From Linnemannia schmuckeri (lineage: Eukaryota; Mortierellomycota; Mortierellomycetes; Mortierellales; Mortierellaceae), in contig JANATG010000013.1 in the NCBI GenBank assembly GCA_029449235.1, forward strand, positions 62,001-126,000: DNA of 64,000 bases, in the 5' to 3' direction. This document shows, piece by piece, positions 1 through 10,765 of the stretch. The position numbers and the translations under genes are program-made. The notes under the pieces were generated by a model, which saw only the letters and a list, made by a program, of their open reading frames with translations, was not told where the DNA came from and did no database searches. The first letter of the stretch is position 1. Every line of letters starts with the position of its first letter.

Positions 1-356
1 TTGTTCTGAAAGTCCTGGTCGTCCGCGGTTAAGGGCGTCAAAGAGGTTGCTATCGTTGTTCCATGCTGAGCGTTTGATGTAGACTCCGTTCCACATGAAC
101 TAGCGCACGACCCGCATCCACTGTTCACAATTGGTTTTGGCTCCGCTGCCTCGGCGGCAAAGTAGGGTGACTCGACGACGTCCATTTTGGCCAATTCCAC
201 TTCCAGGTTCTTTCTTATCTCTCTACGATGCACTTCGTTTCGCACCTTTTCATTCTCCAACCAGGCAAGAGCACCGCAAAGTAGAGCTAGAGATTTGCCG
301 GATCCTGCCACGAGAAGAATTGATAGGATTAAATTCCATTTTTGACTAGCATTCAT

Positions 357-399
<43 letters not shown>

Positions 400-1043
400 G
401 CTGCTGGGAAAGGAAATTCCTGGGACATACCAGTCGGACTTTCCAACAATGCGTTCTCCTGCGTCTGTAGCGCCTCGACAATCTAAGAAAAGTCAAAGTG
501 GCGAAACAATTAGCCACGTTACATAATATTGTACTTCAAGTGCACTCTGTGTGGTATACCTTGGACATCATGTCCTGCTGCGACTTGTAAGGTGTGAAAG
601 GAAACTTGATCCGGATCTAAGATAAAAGATTCAGAAAGAAGTTGCTGACAATAAGCGTGTTGACCCAACATAGCGCTCTATTATTTTGCCACCAAATTTG
701 TGGTTATTCACAATTTTTTCCTCCTTACCCCATTCGTCACGAACTCAGTGGGGTTTGCTGCTGGCGAAGACTTAGTAAGAGATGGTTCAGAGGATGCGTT
801 GTTCTTCTTCCTCTTGGCTTTTTGAAAGTGTCCTGTCTTTGCGCGCTTCTTGAAATTGGTGGGCTCATGGCCATTGTTCGTCGAGCCTTGAAAGTCATTA
901 ATGTCCGAGTCTGAGCTGTCCTGGAGCTGAATGTTTAAATGTAGCTGTTTGAGCGGGTCCTGTTCTAGCTGCGCTGTTGCTGCCTTTGCCTTCTCGCTCG
1001 ACCCGCTGATGGTCGGTGGTAGTTTCCTGCTGCGTTTTCCCAT
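1..1043 (-). CDS. BRIP1: FANCJ/BRIP1-type DNA helicase, N-terminal part (runs off left edge)
   Basis: Superfamily 2 iron-sulphur helicase of the FANCJ/BRIP1 type, expected to unwind DNA during crosslink and replication-fork repair in the nucleus. Exons on the minus strand: 729-1043, 560-616, 431-482 and 1-304 (open at the edge). Phases join cleanly to give a basic, Ser-rich N-terminus, then an IRIKFPFTPYKSQQ segment (Q-motif region) and the Walker A stretch LLESPTGSGKSLALLCGALAW. An intron splits Walker A after the first Gly. The wording of this P-loop is closer to FANCJ than to RTEL1 or DDX11. A Cys-containing stretch follows near residues 210-220. The start at 1043 is the Met nearest the coding-like sequence; an upstream in-frame Met at 1298 is less likely. 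The intron 305-430 carries a 40-nt A run (T on the coding strand). The Fe-S and C-terminal helicase domains lie outside the window. Confidence 0.85.
358..397. repeat. A run, 40 nt, in BRIP1-like intron
   Basis: Forty consecutive A on plus inside the intron that splits Walker A of the BRIP1-like gene. On the coding strand it is a T run upstream of the acceptor. Confidence 0.95.
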
Positions 1044-2747
1044 GCAAGCCAAAAAGAGAGAGGGAGTGTACGTGTGTGTGGTGTGAAGGAATAAATGTGA
1101 ATGAGGGAGAAGTGAGGAGTTTGTTTGTCCCTGAAGAGGCTGGCTCCAAACGAGGTTGCACGTGCTCTCAGAAGCAGTCCTGAATTCTGGAATAAGAGAC
1201 GTCCCTCGTCGCGTCTGTGGTAACCAGGTGTGGATCAGTGTGGCTATTGGTGCCACGGGCGAAGGATACCTGGATGGACAAGCCACCCCATGGGTCAAAA
1301 GGTCGTTCTTACTTTACTTTACATCAAAGAGTGCTCTTGTCGTAAACATTAGAGACCCTGTTCGTCGTACTACCAATGCACCAATGCACCAAAAACACCC
1401 AATACCAACAAACAACAAAAGCAACAAAGAGCGCACGAACCTGCGCCCAACCCTTTTTTCTTTTGCTTTTTTTTTTCTTTGCTTGCCTCATCATCACCAT
1501 GATTCAATCCGATTTATGTCGACCACTAGACCTTCTCCTTTCCCTTTGTTATCAATGCAGAAAGGAAACCTGCTGCGTACTGACAGGGATAGGAGAGCAA
1601 CAGATAAAAGGGTCACTGGAAATAACAGTGGTTAGCCCAGCAGTGGCTATTAAAGAGAGATGCGTGAATGAATGCTCCTCTATCCCATATTCTTCTTTTG
1701 ATGCACCATCGCGCCTTTTTTCTGTTTTTATTTCTTGACGCTTGCCTTGTTTGGCGCCATTGGTCTTGTTATTGTCTCTTGCTCGGTCCTCTTCTCCCTT
1801 CTGTTCGTCTCTATTTGTCTGTCCACTCATCCCCTCATGTACGCCAACAACACCAACAAGTGCTAACAACTACCAAGTAAAGTACGCACCAAGCAGCAAC
1901 AAAATTAACTAAGAAAACCCCCTACTTGAAGGCTCTCAAGTCGAATTGTAATGGATGGGCATGGACAACCTTCTTTCTCTTTGACTTCCAATCTTTTGTT
2001 GCTAGCCCTCTTTTAGTCATATCCCCTCACACGAAAAAAAGGAATAGTCCGATGGCTTAACTGCAACTGCAACCGCATGAACCGAACAATAATGCCTGGG
2101 TCCTACTGCTAACTCACTTCTGCTCTACCTTTGCTTGTGCCCTGTCCTTATCCTTGCAGTTCACTCCCTACCCTCATCCTTCTCCTTCTTGTTTGACCAA
2201 TGCACCCTGCTCGCGGCCTACACTACTCTCCTCTTTTCGTCCAATCCATCCTACCATTATCCTTGAGCGCACATTGAGGACAGTTTGTCCTTCCCCTTCC
2301 TTTTTTCCTCATTGCTATTTCTTCTGGTTTTTCCTCAACCACCTCCTTTTCTTTCTTCTCTTCTCTCTCCTTACTTTCCTCTCTTTACTCTACAACCCCT
2401 TCACTTTTCACTTTACTTTTCTATCCCACGTCAATCCTCCCTTTTTTTCCTTCCTTCATCCCTACCAAGTTTTGCCTCTGAACAACCTTTTTCCACGTTT
2501 TTCGTCCTTCTACTTCTTTATTTTCACCCTACACTCACAGTAAGAAGAACAAGAGGGTCTATTAGTGTCTGCCTCGTAGTAAAGAAAACTTAAGCCTTCT
2601 CTGTCAACTGTCCATCGGAAAATATTCACTCTTTTGCTCTTATTTTTGTATTTCTTTGTGCCACCCTCCTCTTTCCTGGTAGGTTCAACCAAAAAAGCAA
2701 CTCTCTTCCTCCACAGCACTCCCAAAAAAAAACGAACAAGACAAACC
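1044..2747. other. Intergenic region between divergent genes
   Basis: About 1.7 kb between the BRIP1-like gene (minus) and the next gene (plus). It holds no ORF with homology I recognise. The right 550 bases (roughly 2150-2740) are strongly CT-rich on the plus strand, the same composition seen upstream of other starts in this window, so this is probably promoter and 5' leader of the gene at 2748. Confidence 0.6.
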
Positions 2748-3967
2748 ATGGCCCCAACTCCAGTCAAGTACGGATATCTCTCCCGTAAGTTGCCCTTTAT
2801 ATCAGCTTGTCAATTGTATCTTGTTACCCCTCGGATACTCTGCAACCATATATCAGTCCTAGTATCCCTCTAATATGACGCTTGCCGTTGCCGAATGCAT
2901 TCAAACAGGCGAGTATGCAGACAGACACATGGGCGCATTCCGTCTGAATCGACCCCCGATGCTGGAGCGTGTCACCCTCGCTGTCCACCAGGGTAACCAC
3001 TGCTTTGCCATCATCGGAAAGCGAACCGCCATCATGAAGTGGTTGAGCGAGGAGCAGCCCGACATGAAGGTCGAGGTCACCGAGACTTACCCTTGGCGAA
3101 AGGAGTCCCCCTATAGTGGTCTCGTCAAGGTCACCGTCCGCTCTGTTCACATTGGTTACCGCTTCTTTTACCTCATGTAAGTTATGAGCCCTTTTCATAT
3201 TTTTTTTTTTTTTTTTTTTTTTTTTTGGATTGCGTCCAAAAATGAAAATGACCCGAATGACCATGACCTTATTTGTCTTAAGCACCTTGCTTTGCATACC
3301 TTGCCCTGCTTGCATGATCTCTTTTTTTTATTCTCCTCTTTCGCGCCTCCCACACGTGTATTGACCCTTGTTGACATTGGTTCATACAATAATAATTATT
3401 GTATATAGGTTTGGAAAAAAGATGACAAGCAAGCTCATGGTCGAGTTCTCGCCCTGGGATGGCAAGCCGAGACCTGGCGAGCCCATGCCTCTCGAGCGAG
3501 ACGACATCGATGCCATTCCCCTCACCGGAGAGGCCATCCTCGTCCGCTCCGATTCAACCATGGCCCAAGGTAAACTCAACCTTGATTGGTTTCGCTGCCG
3601 CTGAATAACTGAAATTTGGTAGTTTTTATGTTGCACCTGCACTGTCCCATCTTCATGCATAACGTTGTGTCATCCGGCTAACTTGACTAATACCAATACT
3701 TCTCTTCGGTGTGTCTTTCCAATAGTCGCTGAAAAGCTGGCGATAAAACGCAAGGTGATGGATGAGGCTGGAGGGATCAAGGTGATGGGTATCCGACTGG
3801 AGCGCGCGTCGACATTCTCGTCTGTTCATAACAAGTCACCCAAATCGGACCACAACCTGAGCCGCACCGTGAGTTCGTCTGCATCTGGGACTGAAACGGA
3901 AGCCGAGAAGAAGAAGCGACGCGCCTCGTCCTTTTCCATCACAAAACGGTTCAGCATGTCAACATAA
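2748..3967 (+). CDS. Unrecognised 235-aa protein, four exons
   Basis: Exons 2748-2784, 2909-3176, 3409-3569 and 3726-3967 join in frame to 235 codons plus stop. Introns have GTAAGT, GTAAGT and GTAAAC donors and AG acceptors. The first two thirds look globular, with alternating hydrophobic residues and a motif-like YPWRKESPYSG near residue 70. The last 70 residues are Ser-rich and basic (an SFSITKRFSMST-type tail), suggesting a disordered, possibly phosphorylated end. There is no signal peptide or clear membrane helix. The middle intron contains a 27-nt T run at 3200-3226. I do not recognise the family and assign no function. The start has a good context (an A at -3 region, CCATGG) and sits just after a CT-rich leader. 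Confidence 0.8.
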
Positions 3968-4507
3968 AACAATCTCTGCCTTTCAGACTTGCAAAATTGC
4001 AAGCAGCAAACATTCATACCGGAGTCGCTCCTTTTGGTTCGGTTGGTAATTGGTTCCCTAATGTACACAACATCCATACCATACCAAACAAACAACTTCT
4101 CGTTTTTCGTAATTAGCATAGTCATTATCCAGCCCATTCATATTTCAAATATTAAACAGACATCCCAGACCATGCATCACCTTGCATGACAATGACAAAG
4201 ACCGAAAGAGAGTGATAAGGAAAAAGAGAGAGGTGAGATTGAAAAACAAACAATCGTATCTTTTTCTTTTTGTTGCTGTTGTTGATATATCAACATGTCG
4301 ACTCTGTGCCGACGAGGCGTTGAGGTGTGCAACTGCCGCAAATGAGCTGAGAAAAGAGCAAACGTGGGCGAATGGTCGAATCCAATCCACCCTAAGGCCT
4401 TGGGGGTAGTGACTTTTTGGAGTAGGGTCGTGCCAAATTGCATTTCAGTGGTTCTACACGACATCTAGTAGCAACTAGACTGCAGGCGAACCAATAGTGG
4501 CCCCATC
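3968..4507. other. Intergenic region between convergent genes
   Basis: About 540 bases between the 3' ends of the 235-aa gene (plus) and the ASDURF-like gene (minus). No coding or RNA feature seen; presumably two 3' UTRs. Confidence 0.5.
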
Positions 4508-5068
4508 TTACGGGCGGAAGTTGGGGACACTGGCCAACTCGGTCTTGGCTTCAGCGAGTTCCTCTAGTATTGTTAAATGCGATAGTCACAGTTAAGTAGG
4601 GCCCCATGGTGTCTCTGGTGTCAACTTTGTCCTGACAGCAACTATGAGAAGGACCGAAATTTCAAACTTACTCTTCTTGCTGTTGACCAACTGCCTCTTG
4701 TTCTCCAAGAAGAACAGCTTGGACGAGGGCACTCGCTTCGCGTAGACAGTCTGTCATTGTAGGTTTGGTGAAGTGTTGGGTGGGAGTCAGTTCAATATAT
4801 GTAGTCGGCATCAATTGTTACGATTCATGCTGCTGCCGTTTGTCGTTTGTGCACTCACAGCCTTGGGGTGAAGCGACGACAGCTCCTCCGTCAGGATATC
4901 GAGTTCATGGATCTGTTCAAGTGTTTAAATTGTGAGAAAGAAAGGAATGAACTAGGGTCAGTGAAAAGCAGAAGTGGCTGTGGCGCGTATATGACGAAGA
5001 GTGGGCGAGTGGGTGTTCTTGTGCAATGTGTTTGTTGTGCGCACCTTGATCTTGAGTTCCTCCGCCAT
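4508..5068 (-). CDS. ASDURF-like prefoldin-family small protein (70 aa)
   Basis: Exons 5045-5068, 4859-4912, 4672-4750 and 4508-4563 on the minus strand join with consistent phases to a 70-residue protein. It begins MAEELKIKIHELDIL and has a middle segment KLFFLENKRQLVNSKKK followed by a second helix ending PNFRP. Two amphipathic helices round a short FFL-containing turn match ASDURF, the prefoldin-like subunit encoded by the human ASNSD1 upstream ORF (its NIFFL...SESKNILDELK region aligns by eye). Prefoldin-like subunits work in PAQosome/R2TP-type chaperone complexes. Here it is an independent gene with its own introns, head-to-head with V-ATPase subunit G 276 bases away. The gene model is firm; the family call rests on pattern alone. 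Confidence 0.7.
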
Positions 5069-5344
5069 GGTCGTTTTCTTGTTCAAGCAAGGTGTTAGAG
5101 AGAGGAGACGAGAAGTTACAGAAGAGATTAGCACATCATGGAAGAGTGTTGAATCGTATGCACTGCGAGATCACCGTCTCACCTTCATCACCGCCCTTCT
5201 TGCTATGGGTTGTCACGTCGCCAGTCCAGGGGCGACCAACTATCTCACACCCTCGACTTTACCTTTTTATCTGACCCTCCTTCACTTCTTTCTTCACATT
5301 TACACTCCACTTCCATCAATCTCTTCTCTCATACTTTTACACAA
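5069..5344. promoter_or_regulatory. Shared divergent promoter (ASDURF-like / VMA10)
   Basis: 276 bases separate the two start codons of divergently transcribed genes. The right half is CT-rich on the plus strand, as in other leaders in this window. A bidirectional promoter is inferred from spacing; no TATA element was identified. Confidence 0.5.
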
Positions 5345-6425
5345 ATGGTAATACTCGCTTACAACCACGTCTTTCTACTTTTTTTCCCCTTTCGAACTAA
5401 GTGACCTTACTCCTTTGTCGTGGATGGATGGCACCTCGACATCAACAACTGGATTATTTTGTCGACTTTTCTCCTTTCTCGCTCGACGTCACTTTGCATT
5501 GTCCCTGGTCTGGCTTGTGCTGAGAATGACTATGCATTAACTCAACTTCACTTTACTCGTTACCATAGGCTGCATCCAACTCTACAGGTATCCAGACCCT
5601 CCTCGAGGCTGAAAAGGAGGCCTCCAAGATTGTCCAGAAGGCCCGCACCTGTAAGCAACCTTTTCGTCTTACGCATGCACCTTGTTCGAATTAAAGCCAT
5701 GGAAGAGAGAGAAAGAGATACACTGACTAACCAAAACTGTCCTTTTCACACAAACGCGCTCTGCGCTGACGACTACTTCCACCACGCCAACATTAATACC
5801 AACGGCACTCATACTGAATCCACAAAACCCAACAACGATGCTATACCGACACGACACAATTGATGGCGAGTAGACCGCGTCCAGAGACTTAAGGATGCTC
5901 GTGCCGAGGCAGCAAAGGAGATCGAGGAATTGAAGGCATCTAAGAACGAGGCCTTCAAGAACTTTGAGCAGGAGGTACTGCATCTTTTTCTTTTTAACAT
6001 TGGAGAGTGCTTTTTGCTAGTGCCTTCCTTGGAGTAGGAGGAAAGAGGAGAGGCGAAAGACGTGATACATCTTCTCTTCCTATACTAGAGAGTGTTAGTG
6101 CATTGGAGTAGAAAAAGAGAAAGGGAAGAAGAAGAGAAAACCTGAGACAAAGGACATCATGATATTCATATGTCATGCGATCTAGTAGAAAGGCAACCTG
6201 ACTTGACTGACCATTGACTACTACCCCTTTTACATGTACAATTATTTTTTTTAGCACGCTGGATCATCGGATCAGACATCGCACCGTGTGGAGGTTGAGA
6301 CGGAGCAGAAGCGTGTCGAGATTGAGGCTGCATTCGCCAAGAACCGCGAGGCTGTCCTCCACAAGCTGCTCGACACCGTCTTCACTGTCGAGCCCAAGAT
6401 CCACCCCAACGCGCGTTTTAACTAG
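5345..6425 (+). CDS. VMA10: V-type proton ATPase subunit G
   Basis: Peripheral-stalk subunit G of the V1 sector of the vacuolar H+-ATPase, which with subunit E resists rotation during proton pumping. Exons 5345-5347 (the ATG alone), 5569-5650, 5874-5974 and 6255-6425 join to 118 residues, the usual family length. The protein starts MAASNSTGIQTLLEAEKEA and continues with the typical Ala/Glu/Lys/Arg-rich helix (KARTYRVQRLKDARAEAAKEIEE), ending in a VFTVEPKIHPNARFN tail. Phases agree at every junction. The first exon consists of nothing but the start codon, followed directly by a GTAATA donor. A polyadenylation-like AATAAA lies about 120 bases after the stop. Confidence 0.95.
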
Positions 6426-7090
6426 ATGTAACTGGACTTTTTTTACACTCTACCATCCTGATATTTTTTATATCGACACCCCTCGCACAACACCCCATTT
6501 CGACCGTACTACCCACTCTCGCCACTACCGCCAACGAACAGCAAAAATAAAGAACTCGAGGAATTCACTTCCAGTTGCGTTCGTCTCTTTACAATGGATA
6601 CACGGGTTACATTAACCAGCAAGGAATTGACCATTCAGCACGAGCTGTGTTTGTGTACCGGTTGAAGAAGGATAAAAAAAGAGGCATATCTGCTCCCTTC
6701 ATGGGCTACGAAAGTTTGACAAGCGATTTCCTTATAAGCCTGGTGCAGCGTGAGGGAGTGGCTTGGGTGGTTCACCCAGACCCGTGGGAAGTCAGAATGA
6801 AAAGAGGGTATGTCAAAAGCCAAGCAGCTCCACACCGCAGCCTGACTGGCACTTCGTACCACTACGACCACTAAAGTAAGCAGAACAGATCATTCCTTGT
6901 TGACACATTTCGACTCCTTCTTCTTCCTCTTCTTCTTCTGCTCCTTTTTTCTTTCCTCTGTACTCTCTTCCAGATCGTCCACCCTTCCTACCACCCTCCA
7001 CTCACTCATTCCTTTCATCAGATTCCGCTCCGGATTCGGTAACGTCGATCGAGATCATACAAACACCCACACAGACTCTCATTCAACGTA
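6426..7090. other. Intergenic region, VMA10 3' end to PanC leader
   Basis: About 665 bases. The left part holds the VMA10 3' UTR. The right part (6900-7080) is CT-rich with TTC repeats and is likely the promoter and leader of the pantothenate synthetase gene. No other feature seen. Confidence 0.5.
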
Positions 7091-8705
7091 ATGCTCCGCT
7101 CATCAGAGGCATCTGTCACCAGAGCCTTGTCCCGACTTCGAACACCTGCTTCTACTTCAACACCTCAAACACGCTCCTTCTTTACTCTCATTCTCGCTCA
7201 CAACCATCACCTTAAACACAGCAGTGTCAACGAGACCAGGACCTCACCTGTTCTCCACACCTCCTCCTCCTTTTCCCGCGTCTCCTCGCCGCACTTCTTC
7301 ATACGCTGTATAGAACCCAGACTGTTTTCATCCCTCTCGGCCACCACCTTTTCTAAAATGAGCACTCCTTCCAACACTACCCATATTACTAACACTGCTG
7401 GATCTGCTGAAGGCAAGTTTTATTACTCTTCTTGACCGTTATCACTCGAATGGTGTTTTCTCCTACTTTCAGGCAATTGCTCTAACATTCCTGGGTCTCG
7501 CTGATGTATGTTCCAATGGATACAATAGGCAAGATCCCAGTGTTTGACTCGATTGCGGCGTTCCGTGAGTGGCGCAAGGAGCAGACCCGCCAGAATAAGG
7601 TCGTTGGCTTTGTCCCTACCATGGGAGCCCTGCATGACGGACACCTGGAGCTCGGTATGTATTCTATAGAATGAATTGTAATTGGCTACTGATCAAAAGA
7701 TCAAAAAAAAGGAAACGAGTGATCGATGTCCTTTTCTCTTTAGTGGCAATATCCGAGACAATTTGATCAAAAATCATTTTTCTGATTCGCGACCTCGACG
7801 CGTCTTGCAGATTGTCTGGTTGATCAACAGCTCTTGCACGTTCACAAACACGCGCGTCTAATGTCTCATTCACATCCTTTACTTCTATCTCTCCACTACT
7901 CGTAGTAAAGACCGCAAAGAAGGAATGCGACGCGGTCGTAGTCTCCATCTTTGTCAACCCTGCCCAGTTTGCTCCTCACGAGGATCTCAATCAGTACCCC
8001 CGCACTTTCGACACCGACTATGCCTCCTTGGTCTCGACAAACGCCTGCGCTGCGATCCTTCTCCCCAAGGTCAGCGAAATGTACCCCGTCGGCATTTCCC
8101 TTGATCGGTCCCAGCAGCGTGGTACCTTTGTCGAGGTCCAGGGACTCTCTCACCAGATGGAGGGTATCCCTCGCCCCCACTTCTTCCGCGGTGTCGCGAC
8201 TGTTGTCACCAAGCTGTTCAACATTGTGCAGCCCGACCGTGCCTTTTTCGGACAGAAGGATGCCCAGCAGTGTGTGGTTCTCCGTGCAATGATCCGCGAT
8301 CTGTTGTTGCCCATTACCATGCGTTCGGTCCCCACCTGCCGCGAGGCCGACGGTATGGCCATGTCATCGCGTAACCGGTACCTGACCCCCGAGATGCGCA
8401 AGATCTCGACTCTGCTTTACCGGGCCATTACAGCAGCCAAGAAGAACATTGTCGAACACAAGGTTCAGGACCGCGAAGAGATCTTGAAACCTGCCTATGC
8501 GATCATTGAGCAGGTCAAGCAAGAGTGCAAGAACGAAGGATTGGATTTTGATATCCGTTTGGATTACTTGTCGTTGGTCGATGTTGAGACCTTGAGCGAG
8601 TTGCAGGTCTTGGGTGAATCCCAGGCGGCCATTCTGTCTGGCGCCATCTATGTCGGCACCACCCGTCTCATCGACAATGTCCTCATCAACACTGAGGAGC
8701 TTTAA
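7091..8705 (+). CDS. PAN6: Pantothenate synthetase (pantoate--beta-alanine ligase)
   Basis: Condenses pantoate and beta-alanine with ATP to pantothenate, the coenzyme A precursor. Exons 7091-7412, 7529-7654 and 7906-8705 give 415 residues. Family motifs are VGFVPTMGALHDGHLELV (HxGH nucleotide-binding loop), VSIFVNPAQF, GVATVVTKLFNIVQPDRAFFGQKDAQQ and MSSRNRYL. The first intron has a GC-AG boundary: the donor is GAAG/GCAAGT, and the frame is only kept this way. The enzyme core needs about 300 residues, so the first 89 codons are extra: Ser/Thr/Arg-rich and poor in acid, like a mitochondrial targeting sequence. A second in-frame Met at 7358 with good context would give a 326-residue cytosolic-sized form. 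Which start is used is not decided by the sequence. Confidence 0.93.
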
Positions 8706-8787
8706 AGCTCCCTTTATACTTATTCTATCATCGTGATCTCTCACCACACGTCATTAAAATGCCTTATATTGAAATATCGGTCGCCTT

Positions 8788-8818
<31 letters not shown>

Positions 8819-9005
8819 GGTATGGAAAATAAGAGGCAAAATAGTGAAGAAACAAGAAACGAGCCGAAGAGCATTGCAATTTCGTTGGGACAGAAATGGT
8901 TCGACAGATTAGACGTTGGATTTGTTGTTGGGTCCCAGGTTTTTTCTGCATGCTCGGCTGGTTGTGGAGGCGATGTGTTTCTATCGCCGCTGTCCATATT
9001 TCTGT

Positions 9006-9367
9006 TTAAGAGAGGCTGGTCGGGTAATCTTTGTTGCAATCCTCATTGCCTTTGTTGAAAGCAGCTTGGCATGCACTGGGATCGCCACCATTAGGTACGC
9101 ATGTATCGAATGTCTTTTGGATGGGAATCTTGCACTTTTGGTTGCGGGTATCGGAGGTGGTTGTCGGTTCCGCTTCTTGTGGCACTATTTTTTTCGATGA
9201 TGTAGGTGGAAAGTTGGTCAGCTTGGGGGAACGGAGGTTGTTTTTTTGTGTGTGGAGATGATGCTGTGTATAGATAGAGAGAATAAAAATAAAGTTATAC
9301 CTGGGACGGCAGAGGCGAGGACCAAGATGGCGACGGCTGAAAAGAGGATGGCGGTGAAGGACTTCAT
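9006..9367 (-). CDS. Small secreted protein with four cysteines
   Basis: Exon 9301-9367 encodes a classical signal peptide (MKSFTAILFSAVAILVLASAVP). The second exon is best started at 9184 (alternative 9175), which keeps the frame and gives about 81 residues in total. The mature part is short, Thr/Pro-rich, then holds four Cys (QKCKIP, DTCVPN, SACQAA, EDCNKD), ending NKDYPTSLS. Such proteins are typical fungal secreted small cysteine proteins, with roles from wall association to effectors; I do not recognise a specific family. A more upstream acceptor (near 9255) would break the cysteine frame, so the later acceptor is preferred. The gene converges on PanC, with only 300 bases between stops, including a 29-nt T run. 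Confidence 0.65.
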
Positions 9368-10765
9368 TGTTGTGTATGATATTGGTATGGGAGGAAGAAG
9401 AACTGAGTACGTTTATGAAGACAAAAAAATCAAAAGCCGTTGCTGTCTTTTTATATACGTGTTGAAATGGCGCACATTCAGCTCAAAATTCAGAGAGAGT
9501 ACCGAGGGGGCATGTTAGCACATCTGTGCTCTGTGTATGATACCTGATGAAGCTCAGTCGTTTAAACACCAGAGCCACAGAACCACAATAAAAAATAATA
9601 ACTATGTCGTTGCCGCGCCTAGGACTGGGGCCAAAACTGATTCCTCCTCTCCCCTCTTCTGTCCCATCCCTTCTTTTTTTTCACACTCCCTTCATTCTTT
9701 CCTCTTAACCTAATGCTCTTATTGAGGTCCTGTTGTTCTTCTTTTCGCCTTCTCCCTTTTGTGCCTTCGAAAAGAACGGTGGACGAGAAAGTGAAGGAGA
9801 GAGAGGCGTCAGGTGTACCCGAAGGGGTACGTGAAAAAAAATTGGGCTGGAAGAAACCAAAAACCTATTGCTGCCTGTTGCCTAAGGGTATCCCAGCATA
9901 CGCGCGGCACGGCCCTGGTGCTTATTGTAGTTTTTTTTGCATTTTTCTCATCCATTGTCGTTCTGTGTCGGTCCCTGTGGGACGCCTCTTTACTGCTTTT
10001 CTCTCCATCTACTGCTAAAAAGGACGTCAACAATGTGGTGTTCGGAGACCCCATAGGGATACAGATAGATGCATGAAGCATACCATGCCATGCGCATGTG
10101 CATTTAGAAGCCGACAAAGACTAGCACTCGAGTGAAATGCCCATCCCCTTTCGCTTCATTTTTTTGCTTTTCATAGTAAAATGGCTTCTCCCCTTTCTCG
10201 ACCTCTTTTTTGGCCCCTTGTATGAACCCCCTTATCCACTCCATTCCATGTCGACCGCCCATGCAATCCCATCCCATGTGCCCCCTTTTTTGTTTTCTTC
10301 TTCTTTTTGCTTTGCTTGCTTTCAGGCTTGAGGAGAGACTTGTTTTTAATAAGTGTGTGTATTAGAAATATATCAAGATAAGAATGGAGCGGTGATTTGA
10401 CCTACTTCCGTGTCGGCTACCAAGAGTCAAAAGCGCGAGAGGTGCTCGTGGTCTCATCACTGGCCCGGTATTGGTTCCTGAAAAAACACGTAGGTGTCGC
10501 AACAACAATAAACCTACAACGAGGTCAAATAAAGGGCCTTTCCTTCTGAGAAAAGAAAACCACAAAACAAACAAAAGAGAAAAATGAGGGGGAGAAAACT
10601 AGGAGAAGACGAGCTCAACGAACGACAAGGAGAGCTAGTTTTGCAGCTATCTTATTTCCTTTACAAGTGTGGAGTTTGTTAGTGATCATAGAGAAGGCGA
10701 TCGGGTATAGTACAACTGCTTTTTATTATTTTTTCTTTGCTTTGTTTGCGAGTACAGTACGAAAT
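9368..10765. other. Intergenic region
   Basis: About 1.4 kb between the start of the secreted-protein gene and the 3' end of the first P450 gene, both on minus. Only short shadow-like ORFs, none with homology I recognise. It must contain the promoter of the secreted-protein gene (just above 9367). Confidence 0.5.

Noticed and set aside
708..1298. Longer start for the BRIP1-like protein at 1298
   Set aside because: The extra residues have no helicase-like character and the Met at 1043 directly precedes the basic N-terminus.
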